A stretch of 64,000 nucleotides of DNA from Cytobacillus kochii (GCF_020171845.1 NZ_JAIVAM010000009.1:62001-126000), one strand, 5' to 3'. Shown: positions 18,381 to 26,715, counted from the stretch's first letter. Numbers and translations: made by a program. The notes: a model not told the origin generated them from the letters alone.

Positions 18381-18424
18381 AGAGGTGTTCCCTTTTTAAT
18401 TATTATGGGAGCACCTCTTTTTTT
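18381..18424 (+). terminator. Terminator after asnO
   Basis: 12-bp stem AGAGGTGTTCCC / GGGAGCACCTCT (one G-T pair), 14-nt loop, T-run. Confidence 0.9.
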
Positions 18425-18594
18425 CTACGATAAAAATTGAGGTCTCACTCCAATTAATTAGTACGATATAAAAGAAATGTTACGATTTTAAATATTTTGT
18501 TCACTTCTGTTTGACGAAGTAACAACAAACCGCTAATCTATAATGGTTAACGTTTTTGTAAAATAGAGACAAACTATCATTAAGGAGGAGAAAG

Positions 18595-20121
18595 ATGAAA
18601 AAGGTCATCACTCTCATCTTAATTCCGCTATTACTAGTGTCATTGGTGTCAAGTGTATTAGCAGAAGAAAAACGAAGCTTACAGGATGAACTTATTTATT
18701 ATGTTATGATTGATCGTTTTAGCAATGTAGATAGTAAGAATGATTACCATGTGGATGTGAAGGACCTTGAAGCGTTTCATGGTGGTGATTTTGTTGGTAT
18801 TATTGAAAGACTTGATCATATTGAAGATTTAGGTATGACGACGATTACCTTGAACCCGATATTTGCAAACGCCGATAAAGGTTATCATGGATATTGGGTG
18901 GAAGACTTCTATGAAACAGAAGAACATTTCGGAACGTTGGAAGAATTTAAACGACTAGTGGAAGAAGCACACAAAAGAGATATCAATGTTATAATTGATT
19001 TCCCACTAAATTATGTTGCAGCTACACACCCATGGGTAGACGACCCTACTAAATCAGATTGGTTGAAGGAATCTGAGGAAATCTCAACACCAGATATGTT
19101 CACGAAAGATTGGTTAGCTGGGTTGCCACAAATCAATTATGAGAATGAAGAAGCAGCACAATATATCATCGAAGCCGCTAAATGGTGGATAACAGAAACA
19201 GGTGTAGATGGTTATCGTTTAGAAGGCATCCAGTTAACGGATAAAGATTTTCTTGAAAGCTTTGTAGACAGTGTAAAAGAAACCGATAACGAGTTTTTTG
19301 TTTTAGGTGAAGTATGGTCCACAGACCCACAAGAAATTGCTAAATATGAAATGACTGGAATAGATAGCTTAACAGACTATGCTTCAACATCTAATATAAG
19401 GGAAGCATTTGTAAAGCCGGATGTGTCAATGACTGATACTATTGGTGACATCGAAAATAACATTGATACATATGAAGAACCAAATATGGTTACAAGACTA
19501 ATTGATAGTAAAGATATGATTCGCTTTACAAATCAGCCAGTCGCATTAAATGAACATCCAGGACCAAGGTGGAGAACAGCGTTAACGTATTTGTTTACAA
19601 CCCCTGGGATTCCAATGTTATATTATGGTAGTGAAATTGCGTTAATTGGGAATGAAACACCTGATAACCGCAGACAAATGGATTTTCGTACGGATCCTGA
19701 GTTAATTGAATTTATCGGACAGCTAACAAAAGCAAGAGAAAAATTACCTTCTATTGCAAAAGGAGATTTTACTCTTTTACATGAGAGTGAAGGTTTTACG
19801 GTTTTTAAGAGACAATTTAAAGAAGAAACATCAATAGTAGCCATCAATAATACAAGTGGTACGAAAGATTTAGTATTAACAGGAGAAGAGATAGAGAATG
19901 ATAAAGAGTTGCGAGGGTTATTAGCTGGTGGGTTAGTAAGAAGCAATGATCAAAATGAATATCATCTCGTCCTAGACCGAGAAGAAGCTGAAATTTATGT
20001 TCTTACCGAAAAGCAAGGGTTTAACTTTGTTTATGGAGCAACATTGTTATCAGTGTTACTTGCCTTCTTTGCCTTTTTATTCTTGGCTCGAAGAAGAGGT
20101 AGAAATCGGACAGGAGAATAG
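18595..20121 (+). CDS. Membrane-anchored GH13 alpha-amylase-like protein with altered catalytic motifs
   Basis: A 508-residue exported protein: signal peptide (residues 1-23, ending SSVLA), a GH13 barrel, and a C-terminal membrane anchor (about 478-498) followed by RRRGRNR. GH13 landmarks GYHGYWVEDFY, FTTPGIPMLYYGSE and DNRRQMDFRT are kept. The catalytic motifs are changed: motif I DFPLNYV has Tyr140 for the usual His; motif II GYRLEGIQL has Glu210 where the nucleophile Asp is expected and Gln-Leu for Lys-His; motif IV reads IDSKD (Asp307 kept, Asn-His lost). The acid/base Glu239 in LGEVW remains. It may be inactive, weakly active or have a new specificity. The ribosome site is AAGGAGGAG. Confidence 0.85.
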   Translation: MKKVITLILIPLLLVSLVSSVLAEEKRSLQDELIYYVMIDRFSNVDSKNDYHVDVKDLEAFHGGDFVGIIERLDHIEDLGMTTITLNPIFANADKGYHGYWVEDFYETEEHFGTLEEFKRLVEEAHKRDINVIIDFPLNYVAATHPWVDDPTKSDWLKESEEISTPDMFTKDWLAGLPQINYENEEAAQYIIEAAKWWITETGVDGYRLEGIQLTDKDFLESFVDSVKETDNEFFVLGEVWSTDPQEIAKYEMTGIDSLTDYASTSNIREAFVKPDVSMTDTIGDIENNIDTYEEPNMVTRLIDSKDMIRFTNQPVALNEHPGPRWRTALTYLFTTPGIPMLYYGSEIALIGNETPDNRRQMDFRTDPELIEFIGQLTKAREKLPSIAKGDFTLLHESEGFTVFKRQFKEETSIVAINNTSGTKDLVLTGEEIENDKELRGLLAGGLVRSNDQNEYHLVLDREEAEIYVLTEKQGFNFVYGATLLSVLLAFFAFLFLARRRGRNRTGE

Positions 20122-20126
20122 AGAAC

Positions 20127-20160
20127 AAAAGATGCCGAAACACTCTCGGCATCTTTTTTT
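20127..20160 (+). terminator. Terminator after amylase-like gene
   Basis: Stem AAAAGATGCCGA / TCGGCATCTTTT with a 7-nt loop and extended T-run. Confidence 0.92.
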
Positions 20161-20309
20161 GATAGTAAATGTAATTTGATTGGTTAGGTGCATTTTAAGT
20201 TATATTATTGATATTTATTGCTATTGTCATGACTTACACTACATATAGTGGGGCAGAGAGAAAAAGATTATTTAGCATTTCTTTTTGGTCTTGTCCCCTC
20301 TTACTTTCC

Positions 20310-21176
20310 CTATCCATTTACAATTTTCCCGCCGTTAATATGCAACATTTGTCCGCTCATATAACTTGAATCATCGCTTGCTAAGAAGACATAAGCCGGA
20401 GCGAGTTCAAAGGGCTGTCCCGCTCTTTTCATTGGAACATTTTTACCAAATGATGCAACTTCCTCAGCAGAGAAAGTGGACGGAATCAATGGTGTCCAAA
20501 TTGGACCAGGAGCCACACCATTCACTCTAATCTCTTTGGAAGCTAACTGCAATGAAAGTGACCTAGTAAAAGAGACAATGGCCCCTTTAGTTGAGGAATA
20601 GTCGACTAATAGTTCATTACCTGCATAAGCGGTGACAGAAGCGGTATTAATAATCGTGCTGCCAGCTCCTAGATGTGGTAGGGTGGCTTTTGTTAAATGA
20701 AACATAGCATAAATATTTGTTTGGAAAGTTTTTTCAAGTTGTTGACCACTTATGTCCTCGATGTTTTTTTGTGGATGCTGTTCACCAGCGTTATTAACGA
20801 GAATATCTATTTTCCCAAATTTATTTAACGCTTGCTTTACAACTTCCTGACAAAAAGTTTCTGATGAAAGGTCTCCGCTAATTAAAAGACATGTCTTCCC
20901 AGCTTGTTCGACTAATGTTTTGGTTTCTTTTGCATCTTCATGCTCATTTAAATAAGGAACAATGACGTCTGCCCCTTCCTTAGCAAAGTATATAGCTGTA
21001 GATTTACCTATACCGCTATCACCGCCAGTAATAATAGCTACTTTACCTTCTAGTTTTCCAGCAGGTTTATAATCTTCATTCACATAGATTGGCTTAGGAA
21101 TCATTTCCTCTTCCGTTCCTGGTTGATGATTTTGATGTTGTGCCATAAAGCTTTTTGGCAATTGTTTTTTATCCAT
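20310..21176 (-). CDS. Short-chain dehydrogenase, general-stress type (YhxC/YdaD-like)
   Basis: NAD(P)-dependent oxidoreductase of 288 residues. A 40-residue N-terminal extension rich in Gln/Pro/Lys (typical of the GSP39/YhdF subgroup) precedes the Rossmann motif TGGDSGIGKS; NNAG, the catalytic Ser in NTASVTAY and the YxxxK in YSSTKGA follow, then GVAPGPIWTPL. AAGGAGGG precedes the start. A plausible sigma-B promoter lies upstream, which fits homologues in the sigma-B general stress regulon. The substrate is unknown. Confidence 0.85.
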   Translation of the reverse strand: MDKKQLPKSFMAQHQNHQPGTEEEMIPKPIYVNEDYKPAGKLEGKVAIITGGDSGIGKSTAIYFAKEGADVIVPYLNEHEDAKETKTLVEQAGKTCLLISGDLSSETFCQEVVKQALNKFGKIDILVNNAGEQHPQKNIEDISGQQLEKTFQTNIYAMFHLTKATLPHLGAGSTIINTASVTAYAGNELLVDYSSTKGAIVSFTRSLSLQLASKEIRVNGVAPGPIWTPLIPSTFSAEEVASFGKNVPMKRAGQPFELAPAYVFLASDDSSYMSGQMLHINGGKIVNG

Positions 21177-21198
21177 CCTAATCCCTCCTTGCTGTTGT

Positions 21199-21223
21199 TT
21201 TCCCTTTTTATTATGTTGAAAAC
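21199..21223 (-). promoter_or_regulatory. Candidate sigma-B promoter of the SDR gene
   Basis: On the minus strand, GTTTTC (21223-21218), a 13-nt spacer and GGGAAA (21204-21199) resemble sigma-B GTTTAA - N13-15 - GGGWAW. The -10 end is about 20 nt from the start codon, giving a very short leader. Supported by the known stress regulation of related SDRs; not proven. Confidence 0.42.
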
Positions 21224-21254
21224 CTTACATTGTTATGAGGACAAACTTAAGTAC

Positions 21255-21282
21255 AAAAAAGAGGCAGTGGAATCACTGCCTC
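21255..21282 (-). terminator. Terminator after yajQ
   Basis: Minus-strand stem GAGGCAGTG / CACTGCCTC with a 4-nt loop, then six T. Confidence 0.9.
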
Positions 21283-21297
21283 TTAGCTAGTATGTAA

Positions 21298-21789
21298 TTA
21301 TCGATAATTAGAAAATTGAACATCGATTGTTAAATCAGCATCTCTTACTAGTGAGATGATTTGTTGAAGATCATCTCTATTTTTCCCTGTGACGCGGATT
21401 TGATCATCTTGCATTTGACTCTTAACTTTAACACCGCTATTTTTAATTAATGTATTGATTTTCTTCGCGTTATCTTTGTCAATCCCTTGAACTAAGCTTG
21501 CTCTTTGTCTAACTGTGCCACTTGAAGCAGGCTCAATTTTGCCATAATCTAAATTCTTAATCGGGATCCCTCGTTTAATCATCTTACTAATTAACACATC
21601 TTTCAGTTGCTCTAGTTTGTATTCGTCATCAGAAATAAGAACGAGCTCTTCTTTTTCTAAAGTAACCTTACTTTTGCTTCCTTTAAAATCATAGCGTGTC
21701 TGTATTTCTTTCATTGCAATTTGAATTGCGTTTGTGACTTCAGCAAAATCTACTTTTGATACGATATCAAATGAACTTTCTTTAGCCAT
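21298..21789 (-). CDS. yitK: YajQ family nucleotide-binding protein (YitK)
   Basis: A 163-residue DUF520/YajQ protein opening [20 protein letters not shown], with RYDFKGSKS and the C-terminal VQFSNYR signature. Members bind RNA or nucleotides, and some plant-pathogen homologues sense c-di-GMP. Given the c-di-GMP enzyme at 13.9 kb the link is worth noting but unproven. Strong GAGGAGG precedes the ATG. It is divergent from cvfB, as yitK is from yitL in B. subtilis. Confidence 0.9.
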   Translation of the reverse strand: MAKESSFDIVSKVDFAEVTNAIQIAMKEIQTRYDFKGSKSKVTLEKEELVLISDDEYKLEQLKDVLISKMIKRGIPIKNLDYGKIEPASSGTVRQRASLVQGIDKDNAKKINTLIKNSGVKVKSQMQDDQIRVTGKNRDDLQQIISLVRDADLTIDVQFSNYR

Positions 21790-21879
21790 AAAATAATTGT
21801 CCTCCTCATGAAAAGAGTTTCACTTTATGTTCTTATTATAGTAGAATATAGCAATGCGAACAACTTTAGGAGGATATAA

Positions 21880-22752
21880 ATGGCTTTAATAGATGAGATC
21901 GGCAAAATTACAGAGTTATTAGTTTCCAGAGAAGCGGCTTTTGGTTATTTCTTAACAGATGGAGAAGAGGACGTTCTGCTTCATAAGAATGAGGTGAAAG
22001 AAGAAATTACAGAAGGACAAAAAATTTCTGTCTTTATTTATGTAGATTCTGAAGGTAGAAAAACAGCAACAATGACATTACCTGAGATTACTGTTGGAGT
22101 ATATGGCTGGGCGAAAGTAGTAGATGTTAATCCTGAGCTCGGGGTATTTATTGATATTGGTATTAGTAAAGATATGTTACTGGGAAAAGAGGATTTACCT
22201 GTTCACGAACGAGTATGGCCGACTGTTGATGATACGGTATACGTTACATTAAGGGTTAATCGAAACGGTAGAATATATGTCAAGCTTGCTACAGATCAAG
22301 TGATAGCTAGTATTTCACATAAGGCTGGAAGGGAAGAACTTAATAAAGATATCCACGGATTTATTTATCGTACAGCCAAAGTTGGAAGCTGGATTTACAC
22401 AGCAGAGGGCCTAAAAGGCTTCATCCATGAAACGGAAAGACGTCAAGAGCCAAGACTTGGGGAAAAAGTGAACGGTAGAATCATTGATGTCAAACAAGAT
22501 GGTTCGATTAATGTCTCCCTCAATCCAAGAAAACAAGAAGCATTACTTGATGATAGTGAAATCATTCTTCATTACTTGCATTCACGTAATGGAGCTATGC
22601 CATACAGTGACAAAAGCGCACCAGAGGATATAAAGGATAGATTTCAACTAAGTAAAGCTTCTTTTAAACGTGCACTTGGTCGATTGATGAAGGACGGTAA
22701 GGTGTATCAAAAAGAAGGTTGGACTTATATAAAAGAAAATGAGTCAAAATAA
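21880..22752 (+). CDS. cvfB: S1 RNA-binding domain protein CvfB (YitL)
   Basis: A 290-residue protein with repeated S1-like OB folds: an N-terminal FGYFLTDGEEDVLLHKNE, a central GVFIDIGISKDMLL, and DVKQDGSINVSLNPR, followed by a C-terminal winged-helix (about residues 220-288, RFQLSKASFKRALGRLMKDG). This is the CvfB/YitL architecture; in Staphylococcus CvfB binds RNA and affects virulence genes and RNA stability. The ribosome site TTAGGAGGATATAA decides the start. A terminator lies directly after it. Confidence 0.9.
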   Translation: MALIDEIGKITELLVSREAAFGYFLTDGEEDVLLHKNEVKEEITEGQKISVFIYVDSEGRKTATMTLPEITVGVYGWAKVVDVNPELGVFIDIGISKDMLLGKEDLPVHERVWPTVDDTVYVTLRVNRNGRIYVKLATDQVIASISHKAGREELNKDIHGFIYRTAKVGSWIYTAEGLKGFIHETERRQEPRLGEKVNGRIIDVKQDGSINVSLNPRKQEALLDDSEIILHYLHSRNGAMPYSDKSAPEDIKDRFQLSKASFKRALGRLMKDGKVYQKEGWTYIKENESK

Positions 22753-22756
22753 ATCA

Positions 22757-22791
22757 AAGCGGGAAGGTGTGAGAGCCATCCCGCTTTTTTT
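22757..22791 (+). terminator. Terminator after cvfB
   Basis: Stem AGCGGGA / TCCCGCT (with inner GG/CC pair), T7 run. Confidence 0.9.
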
Positions 22792-22888
22792 GTATGGGTT
22801 TCAATATACTCTTATGAAAATCGAGCAAGACTTAAGTTGTATTAGTTGATAGTAAAGGTGGAACTACAATTTAGTCTCGGTAGAAGTC

Positions 22889-23780
22889 GTTGCTAAAAAA
22901 GAGCGAGGAGGAAATATAAGCGATGTAAAAGAGAGAAACAAAGAAAGGAGTTAATAGTGAAACCGCGACTAAAAGTTGAAGGAAGAAAGAAATGAGTAGG
23001 GCAAATGGAGAAATCGCGACTAATAAGTGGAGAACTAAAGAAATGAGTAGGGTAAATGTAGAAATCACGACTAATAAGTGGAGAATTAAAGAAATGAGTA
23101 GGGCAAATAGAGAAATCGCGACTAAAAAATGGTGATCTAAAGAAATGAGTAGGGCAAATGTAGAAATCGCGACTAATAAGTGGAGAATTAAAGAAATGAG
23201 TAGGGCAAATAGAGAAATCGCGACTAAAAGTTGAGTGAAAAAAGAAATGAGTAGGGCAAATGAAGAAACCGCGACTAAAAGTTGAAGGAAGAAAGAAATG
23301 AGTAGGGTAAATGTAGAAATCGCGATTAAAAGTTGAAGGAAGAAAGAAATGAGTAGGGTAAATGTAGAAATCGTGACTAATAGTTGAGGGAAAAAAGAAA
23401 TGAGTAGGGCAAAAAGAGAAACCGCGACTAATAAGTGGAGAATTAAAGAAATGAGTAGGGTAAATAGAGAAATCGCGACTAAAAATTGAAGGAAGAAAGA
23501 AATGAGTAGGGCAAATGAAGAAATCGCGACTAATAATTAAAGGAAGAAAGAAATGAGTAGGGCAAATGAAGAAATCACGACTAATAAGTAGAGAACTAAA
23601 GAAATGAGTAGCGTAAATAGGAAAACCGCGACTAAAAAAGAGGGAAAAGAAAATATAACCAATGTTAAAAGGAAAGTTGCAGATAAAGTTGCAGATTCCA
23701 TAGTTAAAAAGACATCAACCACTGTACACACGAAAATAGCTTATCCTAACAATATGGTTAAGGATAAATACAAAAAATAA
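22889..23780 (+). pseudogene. Remnant of a Lys-rich 17-residue-repeat gene, or an array of mini-ORFs
   Basis: The plus strand carries a coding-like frame with 17-codon periodicity. Before the array a frame reads VAKKERGGNISDVKER; after it, the array frame runs out through TKKEGKENITNVKRK into a Lys-rich tail ending TAA at 23780. The last piece, from ATG 23604, is an uninterrupted 58-codon ORF. The two flanks are similar in sequence (about 35 of 48 bases by eye). Within the array, stops fall mostly at one codon position, so no long product can be made. Either it is a decayed repeat protein or the stops are functional. No known family was recognised. Confidence 0.4.
22939..23639. repeat. 51-bp tandem repeat array, 13 full units plus a partial leading unit
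   Basis: The core AAATGAGTAGGG recurs at exact 51-bp intervals, thirteen times (ATG at 22992, 23043 and so on to 23604), without any change of period. The unit is about 51 = 3 x 17 nt. Each holds GAAATGAGTAGGGCAAAT, a GAAATCGCGACTAA block, and one of two tails, AAGTGGAGAATTAAA or AGTTGAAGGAAGAAA, mixed in mosaic order. A diverged partial unit precedes the first. There are no unique spacers, so it is not CRISPR. Confidence 0.95.
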
Positions 23781-23835
23781 GCTTTGAAAAATGTCCATTG
23801 ATCCCCATTTCAAGACAAAATTTTGTGAACTGTAT

Positions 23836-23885
23836 AAGTCCTAAAATACTTGAGGTATCTTAGGACTTCACTTTTGTCATTTTTA
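23836..23885 (+). terminator. Hairpin after the repeat region
   Basis: Stem AAGTCCTAAAATAC / GTATCTTAGGACTT (one mismatch) with a 5-nt loop, followed on the plus strand by CACTTTTG and further T-rich sequence. A weak terminator; it suggests the repeat region is, or was, transcribed left to right. Confidence 0.55.
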
Positions 23886-23898
23886 AATTTTTGTTCAA

Positions 23899-24030
23899 TC
23901 AAAGATGGTCTGTTTTCTTTGAAAAGCTTTTTCGACCTTCTTGCTTATTTTTTGTTTCTTCCATGTTTTTTTCATGGTTGAATGCGTTGTTATCTTTTGC
24001 TTTTTTGTCATTATCAGTTGTATGAGACAT
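23899..24030 (-). CDS. Small hydrophilic protein, 43 residues, function unknown
   Basis: Read by hand: MSHTTDNDKKAKDNNAFNHE and a Lys/Glu/Asn-rich remainder ending KKTDHL. A good ribosome site (GGAAGGGAG, about 8 nt before ATG) supports it over the longer overlapping ORF on this strand, which has no such site. Composition recalls minor small spore proteins of Bacillus, but no family was recognised. It lies downstream of and in line with degV. Confidence 0.5.
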   Translation of the reverse strand: MSHTTDNDKKAKDNNAFNHEKNMEETKNKQEGRKSFSKKTDHL

Positions 24031-24106
24031 AAAATAAACTCCCTTCCATTCTTCATCTGTACACACTTAGTGTTTGAAAGAATGGAAGGAAGTATGTATA
24101 AGTGCA

Positions 24107-24967
24107 TTAACCTTTAAGTTTATTTAAAAAGAAAATTGCAATTGTGCCGGCACCAGCATGGGATCCGACTGCTGAACCAATTGGAGAAATATAAAATTGT
24201 TCAACACCAAATTCTTTTTGAATCATCTCTTTCACTTCTAGGGCAGTGGCTTCATCATCACCATGACTAATAGCCACCATTTGTCTATCCAAGGCAACGC
24301 CTCTTTCCCTCATGATATCAATGATTCGTTTAAAGAGCTTTTTACGACCGCGATGCTTTTCAATTGGTACAAGTTTTCCATCTTCAACATTTAACAGTGG
24401 TTTAATATTGAGTAGCCCACCTACAAAGGCAGATGCTTTAGAAACTCTACCGCCCTTTGCTAAATATTCTAAATCATTAACTGTAAATAAATGTTCCATA
24501 TGTTCGCAATTGAATGTTGCATTGCTAACAATTTCATCTATGGCAAGTTGCTCTTTTGCATCTTTTACAGCATTCAGTACAACTAATCCATGACCTAAGG
24601 AAGCACATTTACTATCTATGATGGTTAAGTTAAAGTCTGGGTAGGTTTCTTTTACTTGATCTAACACCATAACGGCAGTGGAATATGTTCCAGAAAGTGC
24701 GGAAGAAAAGGCTATATAGATACCATCTTCCTTGTTTTTAGCCATATTCGTAAAGATCTCTTCAAATAAAAGGGGAGAAGCTTGGGAGGTCTTAGGTACC
24801 TTACCTTCGCGAATGGCTTCATAAATATTCTTGGAATCGATCGTCAACAGGTCATCGTATTCCTCTCCATTTAAATGAACCTTCAATGGAATAAGTGTGA
24901 CATCGTTTTCTTCAAAAAAACTTAACGGTAAGTCACATGCACTGTCAGCGAGAATTTTAACTGACAT
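24107..24967 (-). CDS. yitS: DegV family fatty-acid-binding protein (YitS)
   Basis: A 286-residue DegV/FakB-type protein; the family binds a single fatty acid and in Firmicutes presents it to the kinase FakA. It shows ILADSACDLP at the N-terminus, TSQASP (lipid-contacting motif), SSALSGTYSTA and GGLLNIKPLL, and ends HAGAGTIAIFF. The start at 24967 (MSVKIL) follows AGGTGAAATA; the ORF extends upstream without a ribosome site. yitS occupies this place beside yitT in B. subtilis. Confidence 0.9.
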   Translation of the reverse strand: MSVKILADSACDLPLSFFEENDVTLIPLKVHLNGEEYDDLLTIDSKNIYEAIREGKVPKTSQASPLLFEEIFTNMAKNKEDGIYIAFSSALSGTYSTAVMVLDQVKETYPDFNLTIIDSKCASLGHGLVVLNAVKDAKEQLAIDEIVSNATFNCEHMEHLFTVNDLEYLAKGGRVSKASAFVGGLLNIKPLLNVEDGKLVPIEKHRGRKKLFKRIIDIMRERGVALDRQMVAISHGDDEATALEVKEMIQKEFGVEQFYISPIGSAVGSHAGAGTIAIFFLNKLKG

Positions 24968-25092
24968 TATTTCACCTGCTTTCAACTTAGATGATACTAG
25001 TTTATAGAAACTTAGGAAAAAACACAATGGAATGCATTGAAAAACCTAAACTTGGGTAAAGAAAAGATAGAGAGATGATTAAGGAGGTCAAT

Positions 25093-25923
25093 ATGAATTG
25101 GATTGAAACAAGAAAAATCATCATTATTGTTGTGGGGGCAATATTAAATGCGATAGCGATGAACTTTTTCCTCATACCCGCAAATGTATATGCGAGCGGC
25201 TTTACTGGGGTAGCCCAACTTCTTTCGAGTATATTAAATGGTGCGGTTTCTACTGGCATACTTTTATTTATTTTAAATGTACCAATAGCCATCTTTGCTT
25301 GGAAGCGTGTGGGTAAACTTTTTACCTTATATAGCTTTTTAAGTGTTGTGATCACAACTGTTTCTATGGAGATTATCCCTGTCATCAGTGTATCAAAAGA
25401 TATTTTGTTAAATGCTGTGTTTGGGGGAGTCATTGCAGCCGTCGGTGTCGGTATCACATTGAAATGGGGTGCTTCAACAGGCGGTATGGATATTATCGCT
25501 ATGTATCTCTCGAAGGCTAAGGATCGACCAGTAGGTACATACTTTTTTTCACTAAACGCTGTTATTATTATTACAGCTGGCTTCCTTTTCGGATGGGAAA
25601 AAGCACTTTATACATTAGTGACATTATATGCATCCACACGGGTTATTGATGCGATTCATACAAGGCATGAAAAGCTTACAGCGATGATTATTACTAATAA
25701 GCAAGATGAAATGAAAAAGGCCATTCATAATAAATTGGTTAGAGGAATTACAATGATTCCTGCAAGAGGAGCATTTTCCAATGAACATCGGGAAATGCTA
25801 ATGATTGTAGTATCAAGATATGAATTATTTGACTTACAAAGGACCATTCAAGAAGTAGATCCTAACGCATTCACTAATATTGTAAATACTGCCGATGTCT
25901 ATGGTGTTTTTAGAAGAGATTAA
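25093..25923 (+). CDS. yitT: YitT family membrane protein (DUF161 + DUF2179)
   Basis: A 276-residue protein with five or six membrane segments (WIETRKIIIIVVGAILNAIA first, then GVTIT-type glycine-rich segments including KWGASTGGMDII) and a C-terminal soluble DUF2179 domain (about 195-276, RGITMIPARGAFSN). The ATG at 25093 follows AAGGAGGTCAAT. It is divergent from degV with about 125 bp between, and followed after 15 bp by the BsuPI-domain gene. The transport substrate is unknown. Confidence 0.88.
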   Translation: MNWIETRKIIIIVVGAILNAIAMNFFLIPANVYASGFTGVAQLLSSILNGAVSTGILLFILNVPIAIFAWKRVGKLFTLYSFLSVVITTVSMEIIPVISVSKDILLNAVFGGVIAAVGVGITLKWGASTGGMDIIAMYLSKAKDRPVGTYFFSLNAVIIITAGFLFGWEKALYTLVTLYASTRVIDAIHTRHEKLTAMIITNKQDEMKKAIHNKLVRGITMIPARGAFSNEHREMLMIVVSRYELFDLQRTIQEVDPNAFTNIVNTADVYGVFRRD

Positions 25924-25938
25924 TGAAAGGGGGCAGTT

Positions 25939-26664
25939 ATGCTACATTTACTGCTTAGTGCCATACTTGCGACGAATTTTCTTCCACAGCAGTCTGAAAT
26001 GGAAGCAAACAACCATATGGATATTCAATTTGAGGTTCAAGCGGTTTCGGAAGAAAAATTGGTCCTTACTTTTACCGTTCATAATCAAACAAATGAATTG
26101 GTCGAATTGCAATTTAACTCTTCCCAAAAGTATGATTATGAGGTGTTGGATGAACATGGAAAAGTAATATATAGGTATTCGGATGGAAAAGCCTTTTTAC
26201 AAATGATTCAAACAGAGAACCTTTCTCCGGGAGAAAAAAAGGAGTGGAAGTCTACTTGGGATTATCAAACCGCAAATGAAGGTACCTTAAACCCAGGCAG
26301 TTATAAGGTTCAGGCGAAATTTTTAGGACAGGTAATTAGGCCAGAGGGAATGGAAATAAACCACACTTCACACACCACTTTTATGTATGGTAAAGCACAG
26401 CCCTTTAACAATATGACAGTTGAGGGCAAAGATGGTATCTATCATATTAAGGGGCATTATAAGGGGCAGTTGCCGGTTATTTATTCTGTAGAAGATGGCC
26501 ATTTTTTACTTATAAAAGAACAGCCTGTTCAAGTGAATAAAAATGGTGATTTTAATATTGCAGTGAAAGTGAAGGAAGAAGATTTACCAAAAAACGGTTC
26601 TCTGATCGCTTACCTTTCTGAAAAGGGAAGTAAAGGAACTCCGATTATACTGCAAAGTTTTTAA
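25939..26664 (+). CDS. BsuPI-domain proteinase inhibitor-like protein with a C-terminal Ig-like domain
   Basis: B. subtilis has the intracellular proteinase inhibitor gene ipi at this place. Here the protein is 241 residues, about twice as long. A short hydrophobic N-terminus (residues 1-15) could be a signal peptide, though it lacks basic residues. Residues about 28-150 match the BsuPI fold (FTVHNQTNELVELQFNSSQ, YDYEVLDEHGKVIYRYS, LSPGEKKEWKSTWDY). Residues about 165-241 look like a Gmad2-type Ig-like domain (DGIYHIKGHYKGQLPVIYSV). AAAGGGGG precedes the ATG. It may act outside the cell; inhibition of a protease is family knowledge only. Confidence 0.75.
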   Translation: MLHLLLSAILATNFLPQQSEMEANNHMDIQFEVQAVSEEKLVLTFTVHNQTNELVELQFNSSQKYDYEVLDEHGKVIYRYSDGKAFLQMIQTENLSPGEKKEWKSTWDYQTANEGTLNPGSYKVQAKFLGQVIRPEGMEINHTSHTTFMYGKAQPFNNMTVEGKDGIYHIKGHYKGQLPVIYSVEDGHFLLIKEQPVQVNKNGDFNIAVKVKEEDLPKNGSLIAYLSEKGSKGTPIILQSF

Positions 26665-26670
26665 GATTGA

Positions 26671-26704
26671 AAAAGAGCTAACTCGAGAAAAGTTAGCTCT
26701 TTTT
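26671..26704. terminator. Bidirectional terminator between BsuPI gene and a small minus-strand gene
   Basis: 13-bp stem AAAAGAGCTAACT / AGTTAGCTCTTTT with a 7-nt loop; A-run on the left and T-run on the right. Confidence 0.92.
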
Positions 26705-26715
26705 CCTGCGAAATT

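Noticed and set aside
22939..23639. CRISPR array
   Set aside because: Units follow each other at 51 bp with no unique spacers, and no cas gene is nearby.
22871..23731. Minus-strand hydrophobic ORFs across the repeat array (LLVAIS / FALLIS repeats)
   Set aside because: A frame open in one 51-bp unit is open in all, so openness carries no weight. They begin at GTG without ribosome sites, and the flanks look coding only on the plus strand.
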